From: Bacilli bacterium
Lineage (GTDB): Bacteria > Bacillota_I > Bacilli_A > Izemoplasmatales > Hujiaoplasmataceae
Length of the DNA: 14,502 bases
Assembly (NCBI GenBank): GCA_018400565.1
Contig: JAGYMP010000124.1
Location: forward strand, 1-14,502
Direction: 5' to 3'
A model generated the notes under the pieces. That model saw nothing but the letters and a program-made list of their open reading frames with translations. It had not been told where the DNA came from and did not search any database. A program made the translations under genes and the position numbers. Positions 7,719-14,336 of the stretch are shown in pieces. The stretch's first letter is position 1. The number at the start of each line of letters is the position of its first letter.

Positions 7719-9367
7719 TTTTTACGTCGCCGTCCCCTCAGATCGACGGTTTTGTTGAAGACAAGATGCTCCGGTGACGATGTTTTGTCGACAACGTAGT
7801 AACCCAGACGCATGAACTGAAAGCGATCACCGGGTTTTGCATCTTTGACCGACGGTTCGACAAAACCTTCCTGAACAATCATCGAGTCGGGATTGAGGCG
7901 TTCTTTGAACGAAAGATCCTCATCTTCATCATCTTCTATCAACAACGGTCCGACCATGTTGAATTTCGCCGAAAGACCCGTCGATTTCTCAACGAAATGA
8001 AGGTTGCCGTTCGGCTTTCTTCCTTTGAATCCGGATCCGGATTTCGTTTTTTCGTCATACGTGCAATGCAATTCCTTGATGGAATCGTCTTCGTTATAGA
8101 TGATGTCGTTGCATGTGATGAAATACGCATGCATCAGCCGCACTTCCTCGCCCAATGAAAGACGACGCCATTTGCGGTTGGGTTTTTCCGGAAGGAAGTC
8201 CTGCCGTTCGATGTATACCTCACGGCCGAAGGGAAGTTCACGCTCCCCGAAATCATCCCGGTTGGGATGATAAGACACCGTTTGCGACTCGATTTTATCT
8301 TCGGGATAATTCGTGATGATAACCTTGAGTGGATCGACCACCGCATGGATCCTTTTTGTCTTCGGCTGCAAATCGTTTCTCACGGCCGTATCCAACATAT
8401 CGATGGACACCGTCGAGTTTTGTCTTGACAACCCGGCGCTGATGATGAATTCTTTGATGGCTTCCGGTGTGACGCCCCTGCGTCTCAATCCCGCAAGCGT
8501 CGGCATCCTCGGATCGTCGTATCCATCAACGAGGTCCTCTTCAACCAATTCACGCAAATAACGTTTTGACATGATCGTGTTCGGGATGTTCAACCGGCCG
8601 AACTCGTATTGGTGGGGCGTGTGGGGCGGTTCACATTTTTCGATGAACCAATCATAAAGGACACGGTGATCCTCATATTCAAGCGAACAAAGCGAATGCG
8701 TGATGCCCTCAATCGCATCCTGAATCGGATGGGCAAAGTCATACATCGGATAGATGCACCACTTGTCTTTTGTGTTGTGGTGTGTGGTATGGATGATTCT
8801 GTAAATGACGGGATCGCGCATGTTCATGTTCGGATGCGCCATGTTGATTTTCGCACGGAGTGTTTTCTCTCCGTCAGCGTACTTTCCATCTTTCATCTCT
8901 TCGAAAAGACGAAGGTTTTCCTCAACGGAGCGATTCCGCCACGGTGATTCTTTGCCCGGTTCTTTCAATGTCCCCCTGTACTGACTGACTTCCTCGGGGG
9001 AAAGATCGCAGACGAACGCCAAGCCTTCTTTGATGAGTTTGACGGCGTATGCATAGGTCTGATCGAAATAATCCGAACCAAACAAAACCGTGTCGGGTTC
9101 ATAGCCGAGCCAACGGATATCGTGCTTGATCGCTTCAACGAACGTGGTGTCTTCCTTCAAGGGGTTTGTGTCATCAAACCGCAGATTCGTCTTTCCTCCG
9201 AAAGCTTTCGCCAATTCAAAGTTCATCACAATCGCACGTGCATGCCCGATGTGAAGATAAGCGTTTGGTTCAGGCGGAAACCGCGTGATAATCTCATCGA
9301 CCTTTCCGCTGGCGAGATCGTCTTCCATAATCGTTTTCACAAAATTGGATTCAATGTTCATCATCAT
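7715..9367 (-). CDS. glnS: Glutaminyl-tRNA synthetase
   Basis: This class I synthetase charges tRNA-Gln with glutamine. It is about 550 aa. The catalytic domain carries FPPEPNAYLHIGHAR with HIGH at 39-42, NLRFDDTNP (61-69), YDFAHPIQDAIEGITHSL (209-226) and the KMSKS-equivalent IMSKR (265-269), followed by the GlnRS beta-barrel anticodon-binding region (about 335-545). NLRFDDTNP and the overall length fit GlnRS rather than bacterial GluRS. Three consecutive ATGs lie at 9367, 9364 and 9361. The first overlaps the TGA of tsaD (ATGA); the third is better spaced from AAGGA, so the true start may be six bases later. Many Firmicutes lack GlnRS and make Gln-tRNA by the GluRS plus GatCAB amidotransferase route, so its presence is a lineage marker or sign of old transfer. 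Stop is TGA. Confidence 0.96.
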   Translation of the reverse strand: MMMNIESNFVKTIMEDDLASGKVDEIITRFPPEPNAYLHIGHARAIVMNFELAKAFGGKTNLRFDDTNPLKEDTTFVEAIKHDIRWLGYEPDTVLFGSDYFDQTYAYAVKLIKEGLAFVCDLSPEEVSQYRGTLKEPGKESPWRNRSVEENLRLFEEMKDGKYADGEKTLRAKINMAHPNMNMRDPVIYRIIHTTHHNTKDKWCIYPMYDFAHPIQDAIEGITHSLCSLEYEDHRVLYDWFIEKCEPPHTPHQYEFGRLNIPNTIMSKRYLRELVEEDLVDGYDDPRMPTLAGLRRRGVTPEAIKEFIISAGLSRQNSTVSIDMLDTAVRNDLQPKTKRIHAVVDPLKVIITNYPEDKIESQTVSYHPNRDDFGERELPFGREVYIERQDFLPEKPNRKWRRLSLGEEVRLMHAYFITCNDIIYNEDDSIKELHCTYDEKTKSGSGFKGRKPNGNLHFVEKSTGLSAKFNMVGPLLIEDDEDEDLSFKERLNPDSMIVQEGFVEPSVKDAKPGDRFQFMRLGYYVVDKTSSPEHLVFNKTVDLRGRRRKK

Positions 9368-10371
9368 AGTCCTTCCTTGGCGAGATCCAGACGGGAATGC
9401 CCGTTCAGATCATAATGATCCGTGTGCTTCAATGTTTGATGTTTAAAATATCCTGCGGCTGCGATCATCGCAGCATTGTCCGTACAAAATCTCAACGACG
9501 GAAAATATACCGGAATGTCCGTCACGTTTGCTTTCATTTTTTTTCTCAGACCGCTGTTGGCGGCGACGCCGCCGGCAACGATCAAACCTTTGACACTGTA
9601 TGCATCAATGGCTTTTTTCGTTTTTTCCACAAGCACATCGGTGACAGCTTCCTGAAATGAACGGCAAAACGCGTTGACATTGATCGTTTCGCCGCGCTGC
9701 AACATGTTGTGGTGGAGGTTGATCACATGGGATTTCAAACCGGAAAAACTGAAATCATAATCATCGGTGTCAATCATCGGCCGGGGAAATTCATATAATT
9801 CCTCGCCTTCACGTGACCGTTTGTCGACCTCCGGCCCCCCGGGGTAAGACAGCCCGAGGACCCTGGCGATTTTGTCATATGCTTCGCCGACCGCATCATC
9901 CTGTGTCTCACCGATCTTTTCAAACCGGTAATGCTCGCGCATCAGCACAAGTTCCGTGTGTCCGCCTGAAACAATCAATGCAAGCAACGGAAATTCAAGA
10001 TCATGTTCGATGTTATTGGCGTAAATATGCCCGGCGATGTGGTGGACACCCACAAGCGGGATATCATAATTGAGACTCACGATCTTTGCGGCATTGATAC
10101 CGATCAAAAGAGAGCCGATCAATCCCGGTCCTTCGGTGACCGCAATCAAATCGATGTCTTCAAATGACACACCGCCTTCTTTAAGCGCGGTGTCAAACAC
10201 CATCGTCACGCCTTTCACGTGTTCACGTGAGGCAATCTCGGGAACGACTCCGCCATATGCTTTATGGATGTCAATTTGTGAAAGCACGGTGTTGGCGAGC
10301 ACGTCTTTGCCGTCTCTTAAAATCGAGACAGCGGTCTCATCACAACTTGATTCAACGCCCATGACAAGCAT
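9364..10371 (-). CDS. tsaD: tRNA t6A37 threonylcarbamoyltransferase subunit TsaD
   Basis: TsaD transfers the threonylcarbamoyl group to A37 of ANN-decoding tRNAs, working with TsaB and TsaE. It has 335 aa, the usual length. Visible are the ASKHA-type start MGVESSCDETAVS, SREHV, the TEGPGLIGSLLIG loop, the metal site HHIAGH (His110 and His114), SGGHTEL (about 135-141), DDAVGEAYDK, YPGGPEVDK, and the C-terminal VAGGVAANSGLR and CTDNAAMIA with the metal-binding Asp. A GTG at 10380 would add three residues. The ATG at 10371 is preferred because AAGGAAG lies 8 nt upstream and it gives MLVMGVESS. It follows tsaB by 29 nt with no room for rimI, and its TGA overlaps the glnS start. Confidence 0.97.
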   Translation of the reverse strand: MLVMGVESSCDETAVSILRDGKDVLANTVLSQIDIHKAYGGVVPEIASREHVKGVTMVFDTALKEGGVSFEDIDLIAVTEGPGLIGSLLIGINAAKIVSLNYDIPLVGVHHIAGHIYANNIEHDLEFPLLALIVSGGHTELVLMREHYRFEKIGETQDDAVGEAYDKIARVLGLSYPGGPEVDKRSREGEELYEFPRPMIDTDDYDFSFSGLKSHVINLHHNMLQRGETINVNAFCRSFQEAVTDVLVEKTKKAIDAYSVKGLIVAGGVAANSGLRKKMKANVTDIPVYFPSLRFCTDNAAMIAAAGYFKHQTLKHTDHYDLNGHSRLDLAKEGL

Positions 10372-10400
10372 GATCGCCACTTCCTTTCTTTATCGTTGTT

Positions 10401-11021
10401 TCAGTTTGCATGTTTTTTCCTCAGGTTGCGTTCGGCTTCGGTGATCTGCATATAATTCGGGGCAAGTGCGTGGATGTCATCTACCTTTGTTAATAAGCCC
10501 TCAGAATTGAAAAGTTTCTCGGGATTGGGTTTTTGCGTCATGACTTTATCATACATGAAGGTGATCCGTGAGAAAAACGCATCGATGTTTTCGATTCGGT
10601 CTTCTTTGATGACGGACAGTGTGTCACCGGATTGTTTGTACAATGCCATATAGGCATTGCCCCGTCGCGCATCAATGAACGGCACGATATACTCGGCCTT
10701 GGAAGCCGTGGCCATGAGGGCAAGTGTCGATACCCTGTATACATCCACATCATTCATGTATCCGATCATCTTTGCGATGGACACACCGATGCGCACACCG
10801 GTGTAACTGCCGGGTCCGATGCCGATGATGACTTGGTTTATATCCGTTAATGCACATTTGTTTTTATCCAAAATAACTTTGATTTTTGGAACCACCTTGA
10901 CGGAATGGTCGTTTTTCCCGGGTTCATGAACATCATCTTTGACGATTCCGTCCTCAAGGTATGCGAGATACAAATAATCCGTCGCCGTATCAATGACCAA
11001 GGTTTTCGATGATTTCCTCAT
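10401..11021 (-). CDS. tsaB: tRNA t6A37 modification complex dimerisation subunit TsaB
   Basis: TsaB is the inactive TsaD paralogue that pairs with it in the t6A complex. It has 206 aa, somewhat shorter than the roughly 230 of Bacillus. Motifs: LVIDTAT near the N-terminus (residues 8-14), IGPGSYTGVRIG (about 68-79), STLALMA (98-104), DARRGNAYMALY (about 117-128), and the family-typical C-terminal EAERN. A GTG at 11030 is possible, but GAGGGGAG sits 8 nt before the ATG at 11021, which gives MRKSSKTLVIDTAT. The start lies inside the 3' end of tsaE (32-nt overlap), indicating coupled translation. Stop is TGA. Confidence 0.93.
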   Translation of the reverse strand: MRKSSKTLVIDTATDYLYLAYLEDGIVKDDVHEPGKNDHSVKVVPKIKVILDKNKCALTDINQVIIGIGPGSYTGVRIGVSIAKMIGYMNDVDVYRVSTLALMATASKAEYIVPFIDARRGNAYMALYKQSGDTLSVIKEDRIENIDAFFSRITFMYDKVMTQKPNPEKLFNSEGLLTKVDDIHALAPNYMQITEAERNLRKKHAN

Positions 11022-11439
11022 ATTGTCCACTCCCCTCGATCGTCACGCGCCGTTTTGTGCCGCCTTCCAATTGAATGTCAAGCGTGAGCATATCCTCAGG
11101 CAGCATGGTTTCGATAAACGGATACCATTCGATGACGGCCACGCCATCACCGAAAATGAAGTCATCAAGCTCATAATCATAACCGATGTCTTCCAACCTG
11201 TAAGCATCAATGTGATAAAGCGGCAATGGATTTTCATAAACCTGGATGATGTTAAACGTCGGTGAATGGATTGTGTCGGCAATCCCCATGTGGCGACCGA
11301 GAAACTTTGTGAATGTCGTTTTTCCGCTGCCAAGGTCACCGGATAATCCAATCACTTGTCCCGGACGCAAAAACAAGGCAATGTGGTTTGCCAAAGCATC
11401 CATCTCATCCAAGTTATTTATAATGATTGTTTTTTTCAT
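10990..11439 (-). CDS. tsaE: tRNA t6A37 biosynthesis ATPase TsaE
   Basis: TsaE is the small P-loop ATPase needed for turnover of the TsaBD complex. It has 149 aa, normal for the family. Walker A GDLGSGKTT lies at 34-42, SPTFNIIQVY at 59-68, the HIDAYRLE segment at 76-83, and EWYP at about 104-107 (the usual glutamate-tryptophan after strand VAVI). The ATG at 11439 has AGGTGA 6 nt upstream and an extended -10 box at 11466-11474, so this is the first gene of tsaE-tsaB-tsaD-glnS-small membrane protein. It diverges from the lipid kinase gene across 181 nt. Stop is TGA, inside tsaB. Confidence 0.96.
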   Translation of the reverse strand: MKKTIIINNLDEMDALANHIALFLRPGQVIGLSGDLGSGKTTFTKFLGRHMGIADTIHSPTFNIIQVYENPLPLYHIDAYRLEDIGYDYELDDFIFGDGVAVIEWYPFIETMLPEDMLTLDIQLEGGTKRRVTIEGSGQYEEIIENLGH

Positions 11440-11465
11440 CGATGTTCACCTGACCATTCATAAAA

Positions 11466-11474
11466 ATTATATCA
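11466..11474 (-). promoter_or_regulatory. Extended -10 promoter of the tsaE operon
   Basis: The minus strand reads TGATATAAT with 26 nt between it and the tsaE ATG, giving a leader of about 20 nt that contains AGGTGA. No clear -35 is visible. Between this box and the divergent one at 11562-11570 lies about 90 nt of AT-rich DNA in which I see no operator-like repeat. Confidence 0.55.
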
Positions 11475-11561
11475 TAAAATCACCGCAAATAAGGAAAAAA
11501 CACCGATATTCCATAAAAGCGCGTATGAATGTTGAAGCGACATACAAAAACATCCAATATA

Positions 11562-11570
11562 TGATATAAT
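11562..11570 (+). promoter_or_regulatory. Extended -10 promoter of the lipid kinase gene
   Basis: The plus strand reads TGATATAAT, 50 nt before the ATG at 11621. The -35 position holds no good TTGACA match. The leader of about 45 nt ends in GGTGATC two bases before the ATG. Confidence 0.55.
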
Positions 11571-11620
11571 GAAAAAGAAATCAACATCCCATTTATACAA
11601 AACCTTTTTGTGGTGATCCT

Positions 11621-12499
11621 ATGTTTTTATTGATGCATAATCCACTTTCAAGCAATGAAAAATCAAAACGGACGACCCACCGGTATGTCCGGTTTTTCCG
11701 CAGACATAAGATTCCTTTCAAACTGCGTTCCGTTCTTAAAATCCACAATCTTCAGCGTTATCTCGATAAAAACAAAGACATCGAGCATATCCTTTTTCTT
11801 GGCGGGGATGGTTCAATCAACCACCTCATCAACAACATCGAGTTGAAAACGATCGAACCTGATATTTGCCTAGGCAAAAGCGGATCGGGCAATGATTTTC
11901 TCAGGAGCTTAAAAAAATCAGGGGAAGGCGATATCACCATCGGCGAGGCCTCAACCGACCAGGGTCCGACCAAGTTCATCAACGGATGCGGCCTTGGATT
12001 TGATGCCATGGTTTCCAACTATGTCGAAAAAGACAAAAACAAAGGTAAAATGTCATATTTCATCAATGTCTTCCGTTCCGTGCGTGATTATGAACCCACG
12101 GACATGGAGGTCACCGTAAACGGAACGACCCATCATTTTGAGGATACCTATTTCGCCGCCGTGCAAAACGGCGAATATTTCGGAGGCGGCATGCATGTGA
12201 CCCCGGATGCAAATATTGAATCCGACGATTTCATCGTCTGCGTCGCGCACAACCTGAACAAATTATTGATCAATATGCTGTTTCTGACGATTTACCCGGG
12301 ATTGCACACAAAGCTTAAAAAATACATCACGATTTTGAAAGGCAAAACCATCCATATCAAAAGTCCGCGTCCCCTTCATTTCCAGGCGGACGGCGAAGTC
12401 ATCGAAAACGTCTCGGAGATGACCGTCACAAAAAAAGAAAGCCTCCGCTTCAAGGCTTTCGATAAAAAACACATCAAATCATTATACAAAAACGGATGA
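11621..12499 (+). CDS. Diacylglycerol kinase family lipid kinase (YegS/DgkB-like)
   Basis: A 292-aa soluble kinase of the diacylglycerol kinase catalytic family, which phosphorylates diacylglycerol or a related lipid with ATP at the inner membrane face. Motifs: HNPLSS (6-11); the nucleotide loop GGDGSIN (61-67, Ser where Thr is commonest); GSGNDFLR (88-95); NGCGLGFDAM (121-130); GGGMHVTPDA (188-197), followed by the acidic pair of the SDDF segment (201-204); and QADGE (255-259) with the catalytic-loop Asp. Length and motif order fit B. subtilis DgkB/YegS, but the lipid substrate cannot be read from sequence, so no symbol is given. The ATG has GGTGATC just upstream. It is the only plus-strand gene, divergent from tsaE and convergent with pgi. 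Its TGA lies in the stem of a bidirectional terminator. Confidence 0.93.
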   Translation: MFLLMHNPLSSNEKSKRTTHRYVRFFRRHKIPFKLRSVLKIHNLQRYLDKNKDIEHILFLGGDGSINHLINNIELKTIEPDICLGKSGSGNDFLRSLKKSGEGDITIGEASTDQGPTKFINGCGLGFDAMVSNYVEKDKNKGKMSYFINVFRSVRDYEPTDMEVTVNGTTHHFEDTYFAAVQNGEYFGGGMHVTPDANIESDDFIVCVAHNLNKLLINMLFLTIYPGLHTKLKKYITILKGKTIHIKSPRPLHFQADGEVIENVSEMTVTKKESLRFKAFDKKHIKSLYKNG

Positions 12500-12517
12500 A
12501 TCTCATCCGTTTTTTTT
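12488..12517. terminator. Bidirectional intrinsic terminator between the lipid kinase gene and pgi
   Basis: Stem CGGATGA / TCATCCG with loop ATC (12493-12509) is flanked by an A-run on the left and eight Ts on the right. The A/T flanks extend the stem. On the plus strand the T-run follows for the kinase gene; on the minus strand TTTTTG follows for pgi. The kinase stop codon is inside the left arm. Confidence 0.9.
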
Positions 12518-12527
12518 AACCTTCAGT

Positions 12528-13829
12528 TTATGAGACCTTCGGTTTGCCGAGCAATGCGAACATCTTTGATTTATATGCTTCGACGCCCGGTTGGTTGAAG
12601 GGATTGACCCCAAGCACATACCCGCTGATCGCACATGCGAGTTCAAAGAAATAAACAAGCGATCCGAATGACCGTGCATTGATGTTTTCCACATCAATGA
12701 CGATGAGTGGCACACCGGCGTCTTTATGAGCTTGCATGGTGCCTTTATAGGCTTTATCATTCACATAATCGACTGTTTTCCCAGTCAGATAATTCAGTTT
12801 ATCCAAATTATCTTCCGTCTTTTCAATCATGAGGTCGGCATTGGGTTTTTCCACATGAAGAATCGTCTCAAAAAAGATTTGCGATCCCTGTTGGATAAAC
12901 TGGCCCAGCGAATGGAGGTCGGTCGAGAAAGAGGCCCCGGACACAAACAAGCCTTGGTTTTCTTTGCCTTCAGATTCGGCAAAGAGTTGTTTCCACCATT
13001 CGGTGAATGCGTTGAGTTTTTGTTCGTAGTTGATAAACAATTCGACTTTTTTTCCTTTGTCATAAAGCAAATTACGCACAGCCGCGTAAGCTTCCGCGGC
13101 ATTCCAGGATTCATCATCATAACGATAGACATCCATCGCTGTTTTGGCGCCGGCGATGACGTCATCGATGTCGATGCCGGATGCGGCCATCGGCAACAAT
13201 CCCACGGGTGTGAGCACACTGTAACGTCCGCCGATGTCATCGGGGACGACAAAGGTCTCAAAACCGTGTTTATCGGCCAATTCCCTTAATGCACCTTCGT
13301 CTTTGTCAGTGGTTGCGATGATTCGTTCTTTGATTTCGTTTTCTGTGTATTTGTCCTCCATGAGTTTCCGGAGGGCACGGAAGGCGATGGCGGGCTCCGT
13401 GGTCGTCCCGGATTTGGAGATGACATTGACCGCAAAATCACGGTCTTTCAAAACTTGGGTCAGCTGAACAAGATATTCTGAGGACAGTTGATGCCCTGCG
13501 AAGATGACCTCAAAATCTTCATCATTCTTAAAGTAGGGACTTAACATATCAACCGCGGCCTTGGCTCCGAGATATGATCCGCCGATGCCGACGACGACCA
13601 AGGTATCCGCGATCTCATGGATGTGGTCTGCCGTTTTTTTGATGCGTGACAAAAGCGTATCATTCATCGTTTCAGGCAAATCATGCCATCCCAAAAATTC
13701 ATGCCCGGGACCGGTTTTCTCGAAAATCGACCGGTGAGCATCCTTCACCTTTGTTTTCATTGCTTCAAAGGCTTTTTTGTCAAAATGGTTTTCAGCATGT
13801 TTGATGTCAATACCGATGAGTTCGTGCAT
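12528..13829 (-). CDS. pgi: Glucose-6-phosphate isomerase
   Basis: Pgi interconverts glucose-6-phosphate and fructose-6-phosphate in glycolysis. It has 433 aa, the short form typical of Firmicutes (B. subtilis about 450). Visible: VGIGGSYLGAKA (80-91, first SIS domain), SKSGTTTEP (138-146, phosphate binding), DDIGGRYS (197-204, family signature with GGR at 200-202), ESEGKENQG (285-293, with the catalytic Glu equivalent), the conserved His in STDLHSLGQF (His306), and the C-terminal signature GVNPFNQPGVEAYK (407-420) ending in the active-site Lys420. The ATG at 13829 has GGAGGA 7 nt upstream. A possible promoter is TTGGGA (13875-13880), 18-nt spacer, CATATT (13851-13856), but it is weak. It follows the S1 protein gene, as pgi sits near yugI in B. 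subtilis. Stop is TAA. Confidence 0.97.
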   Translation of the reverse strand: MHELIGIDIKHAENHFDKKAFEAMKTKVKDAHRSIFEKTGPGHEFLGWHDLPETMNDTLLSRIKKTADHIHEIADTLVVVGIGGSYLGAKAAVDMLSPYFKNDEDFEVIFAGHQLSSEYLVQLTQVLKDRDFAVNVISKSGTTTEPAIAFRALRKLMEDKYTENEIKERIIATTDKDEGALRELADKHGFETFVVPDDIGGRYSVLTPVGLLPMAASGIDIDDVIAGAKTAMDVYRYDDESWNAAEAYAAVRNLLYDKGKKVELFINYEQKLNAFTEWWKQLFAESEGKENQGLFVSGASFSTDLHSLGQFIQQGSQIFFETILHVEKPNADLMIEKTEDNLDKLNYLTGKTVDYVNDKAYKGTMQAHKDAGVPLIVIDVENINARSFGSLVYFFELACAISGYVLGVNPFNQPGVEAYKSKMFALLGKPKVS

Positions 13830-13879
13830 GATTCATTCCTCCATCTTATGAATATGGTGATATTTTTTAATGAGTCCCA

Positions 13880-13906
13880 AAAGAAAAACGGCAAATCAAT
13901 TGCCGT
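13880..13906 (-). terminator. Intrinsic terminator of the S1-domain protein gene
   Basis: On the minus strand the stem ACGGCAA / TTGCCGT (13888-13906, 5-nt loop) is followed by TTTTCTTTT. The stem begins in the last codons of the gene and its TGA (13896-13898) is in the loop region, so the terminator is folded into the coding end. It separates this gene from pgi. Confidence 0.8.
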
Positions 13907-14228
13907 CGTTGCGATACTTCTTGACCCACTCGGGTAACATGGTCTCAAAGGGTTTAAACCCGCTTTTGAGTTCCACATCTTCGCTCTTTTTCTTCTTCGT
14001 CTTGTTGACGGCCTTATAACTAAGGCTGACTTTACTGTCGTCTTTGACTTCCAAAACCTTCGCTTTGATTTCATCGCCGACTTTCATATGATCTTCAATA
14101 TTTTTGACATATCCTTCACTGATTTCAGAGATATGGATCAGTCCGTCATATTGATCGTCAATCTTGACAAATGCGCCGTATGGTTTGATTCCTGTGATTT
14201 TTCCTTCGACTACGTCTCCGGCTTTCAT
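13896..14228 (-). CDS. S1-domain RNA-binding protein (YugI/CvfD/general stress protein 13-like)
   Basis: A 110-aa protein with a single S1 (OB-fold) RNA-binding domain at residues 1-72: MKAGDVVEGKITGIKPYGAF, then the typical GLIHISEIS (29-37), VGDEIKAKVLEV (50-61) and KVSLSYKA (66-73). A lysine-rich linker (76-82, KTKKKKS) and a C-terminal segment KPFETMLPEWVKKY complete it. This layout matches B. subtilis YugI, whose family associates with ribosomes or RNA and influences translation or stress survival; that role is family knowledge, not seen here. A longer frame opening at 14291 would start upstream of the promoter; the ATG at 14228 with GAGGTG 9 nt before it is clearly right. Neighbouring pgi repeats the yugI-pgi closeness of Bacillus. 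Stop is TGA. Confidence 0.9.
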   Translation of the reverse strand: MKAGDVVEGKITGIKPYGAFVKIDDQYDGLIHISEISEGYVKNIEDHMKVGDEIKAKVLEVKDDSKVSLSYKAVNKTKKKKSEDVELKSGFKPFETMLPEWVKKYRNDGN

Positions 14229-14262
14229 AATACTTAACACCTCACTACAAATTGCTGTTGAT

Positions 14263-14271
14263 ATTATAACA
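14263..14271 (-). promoter_or_regulatory. Extended -10 promoter of the S1-domain protein gene
   Basis: The minus strand reads TGTTATAAT, identical to the uvrA box, with 34 nt between it and the ATG at 14228. The -35 position shows no TTGACA-like hexamer. The leader is about 28 nt. Confidence 0.55.
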
Positions 14272-14336
14272 CAAAAAATATGATTTTGCACATCAAAAGG
14301 GCCTTCCGGACTGGATACCGGCTATAAAAATCACCC

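Noticed and set aside
11440..11620. Possible operator or riboswitch in the divergent tsaE/lipid kinase region
   Set aside because: Only the two opposed -10 boxes and ribosome sites are clear; I see no inverted repeat of useful length and no known aptamer core.
12726..13289. Plus-strand open frame of 187 codons inside pgi
   Set aside because: Fully antisense to conserved pgi catalytic sequence, without a ribosome site or family motifs.
14229..14291. N-terminal extension of the S1-domain protein to the ATG at 14291
   Set aside because: The extension would cover the -10 box and would precede the conserved S1 start; GAGGTG supports the ATG at 14228.
14300..14336. Possible terminator hairpin after the PgpA-like gene (CCGG...CCGG)
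   Set aside because: Only four base pairs with a large loop and a short CCCTTTT tail; too weak to call.
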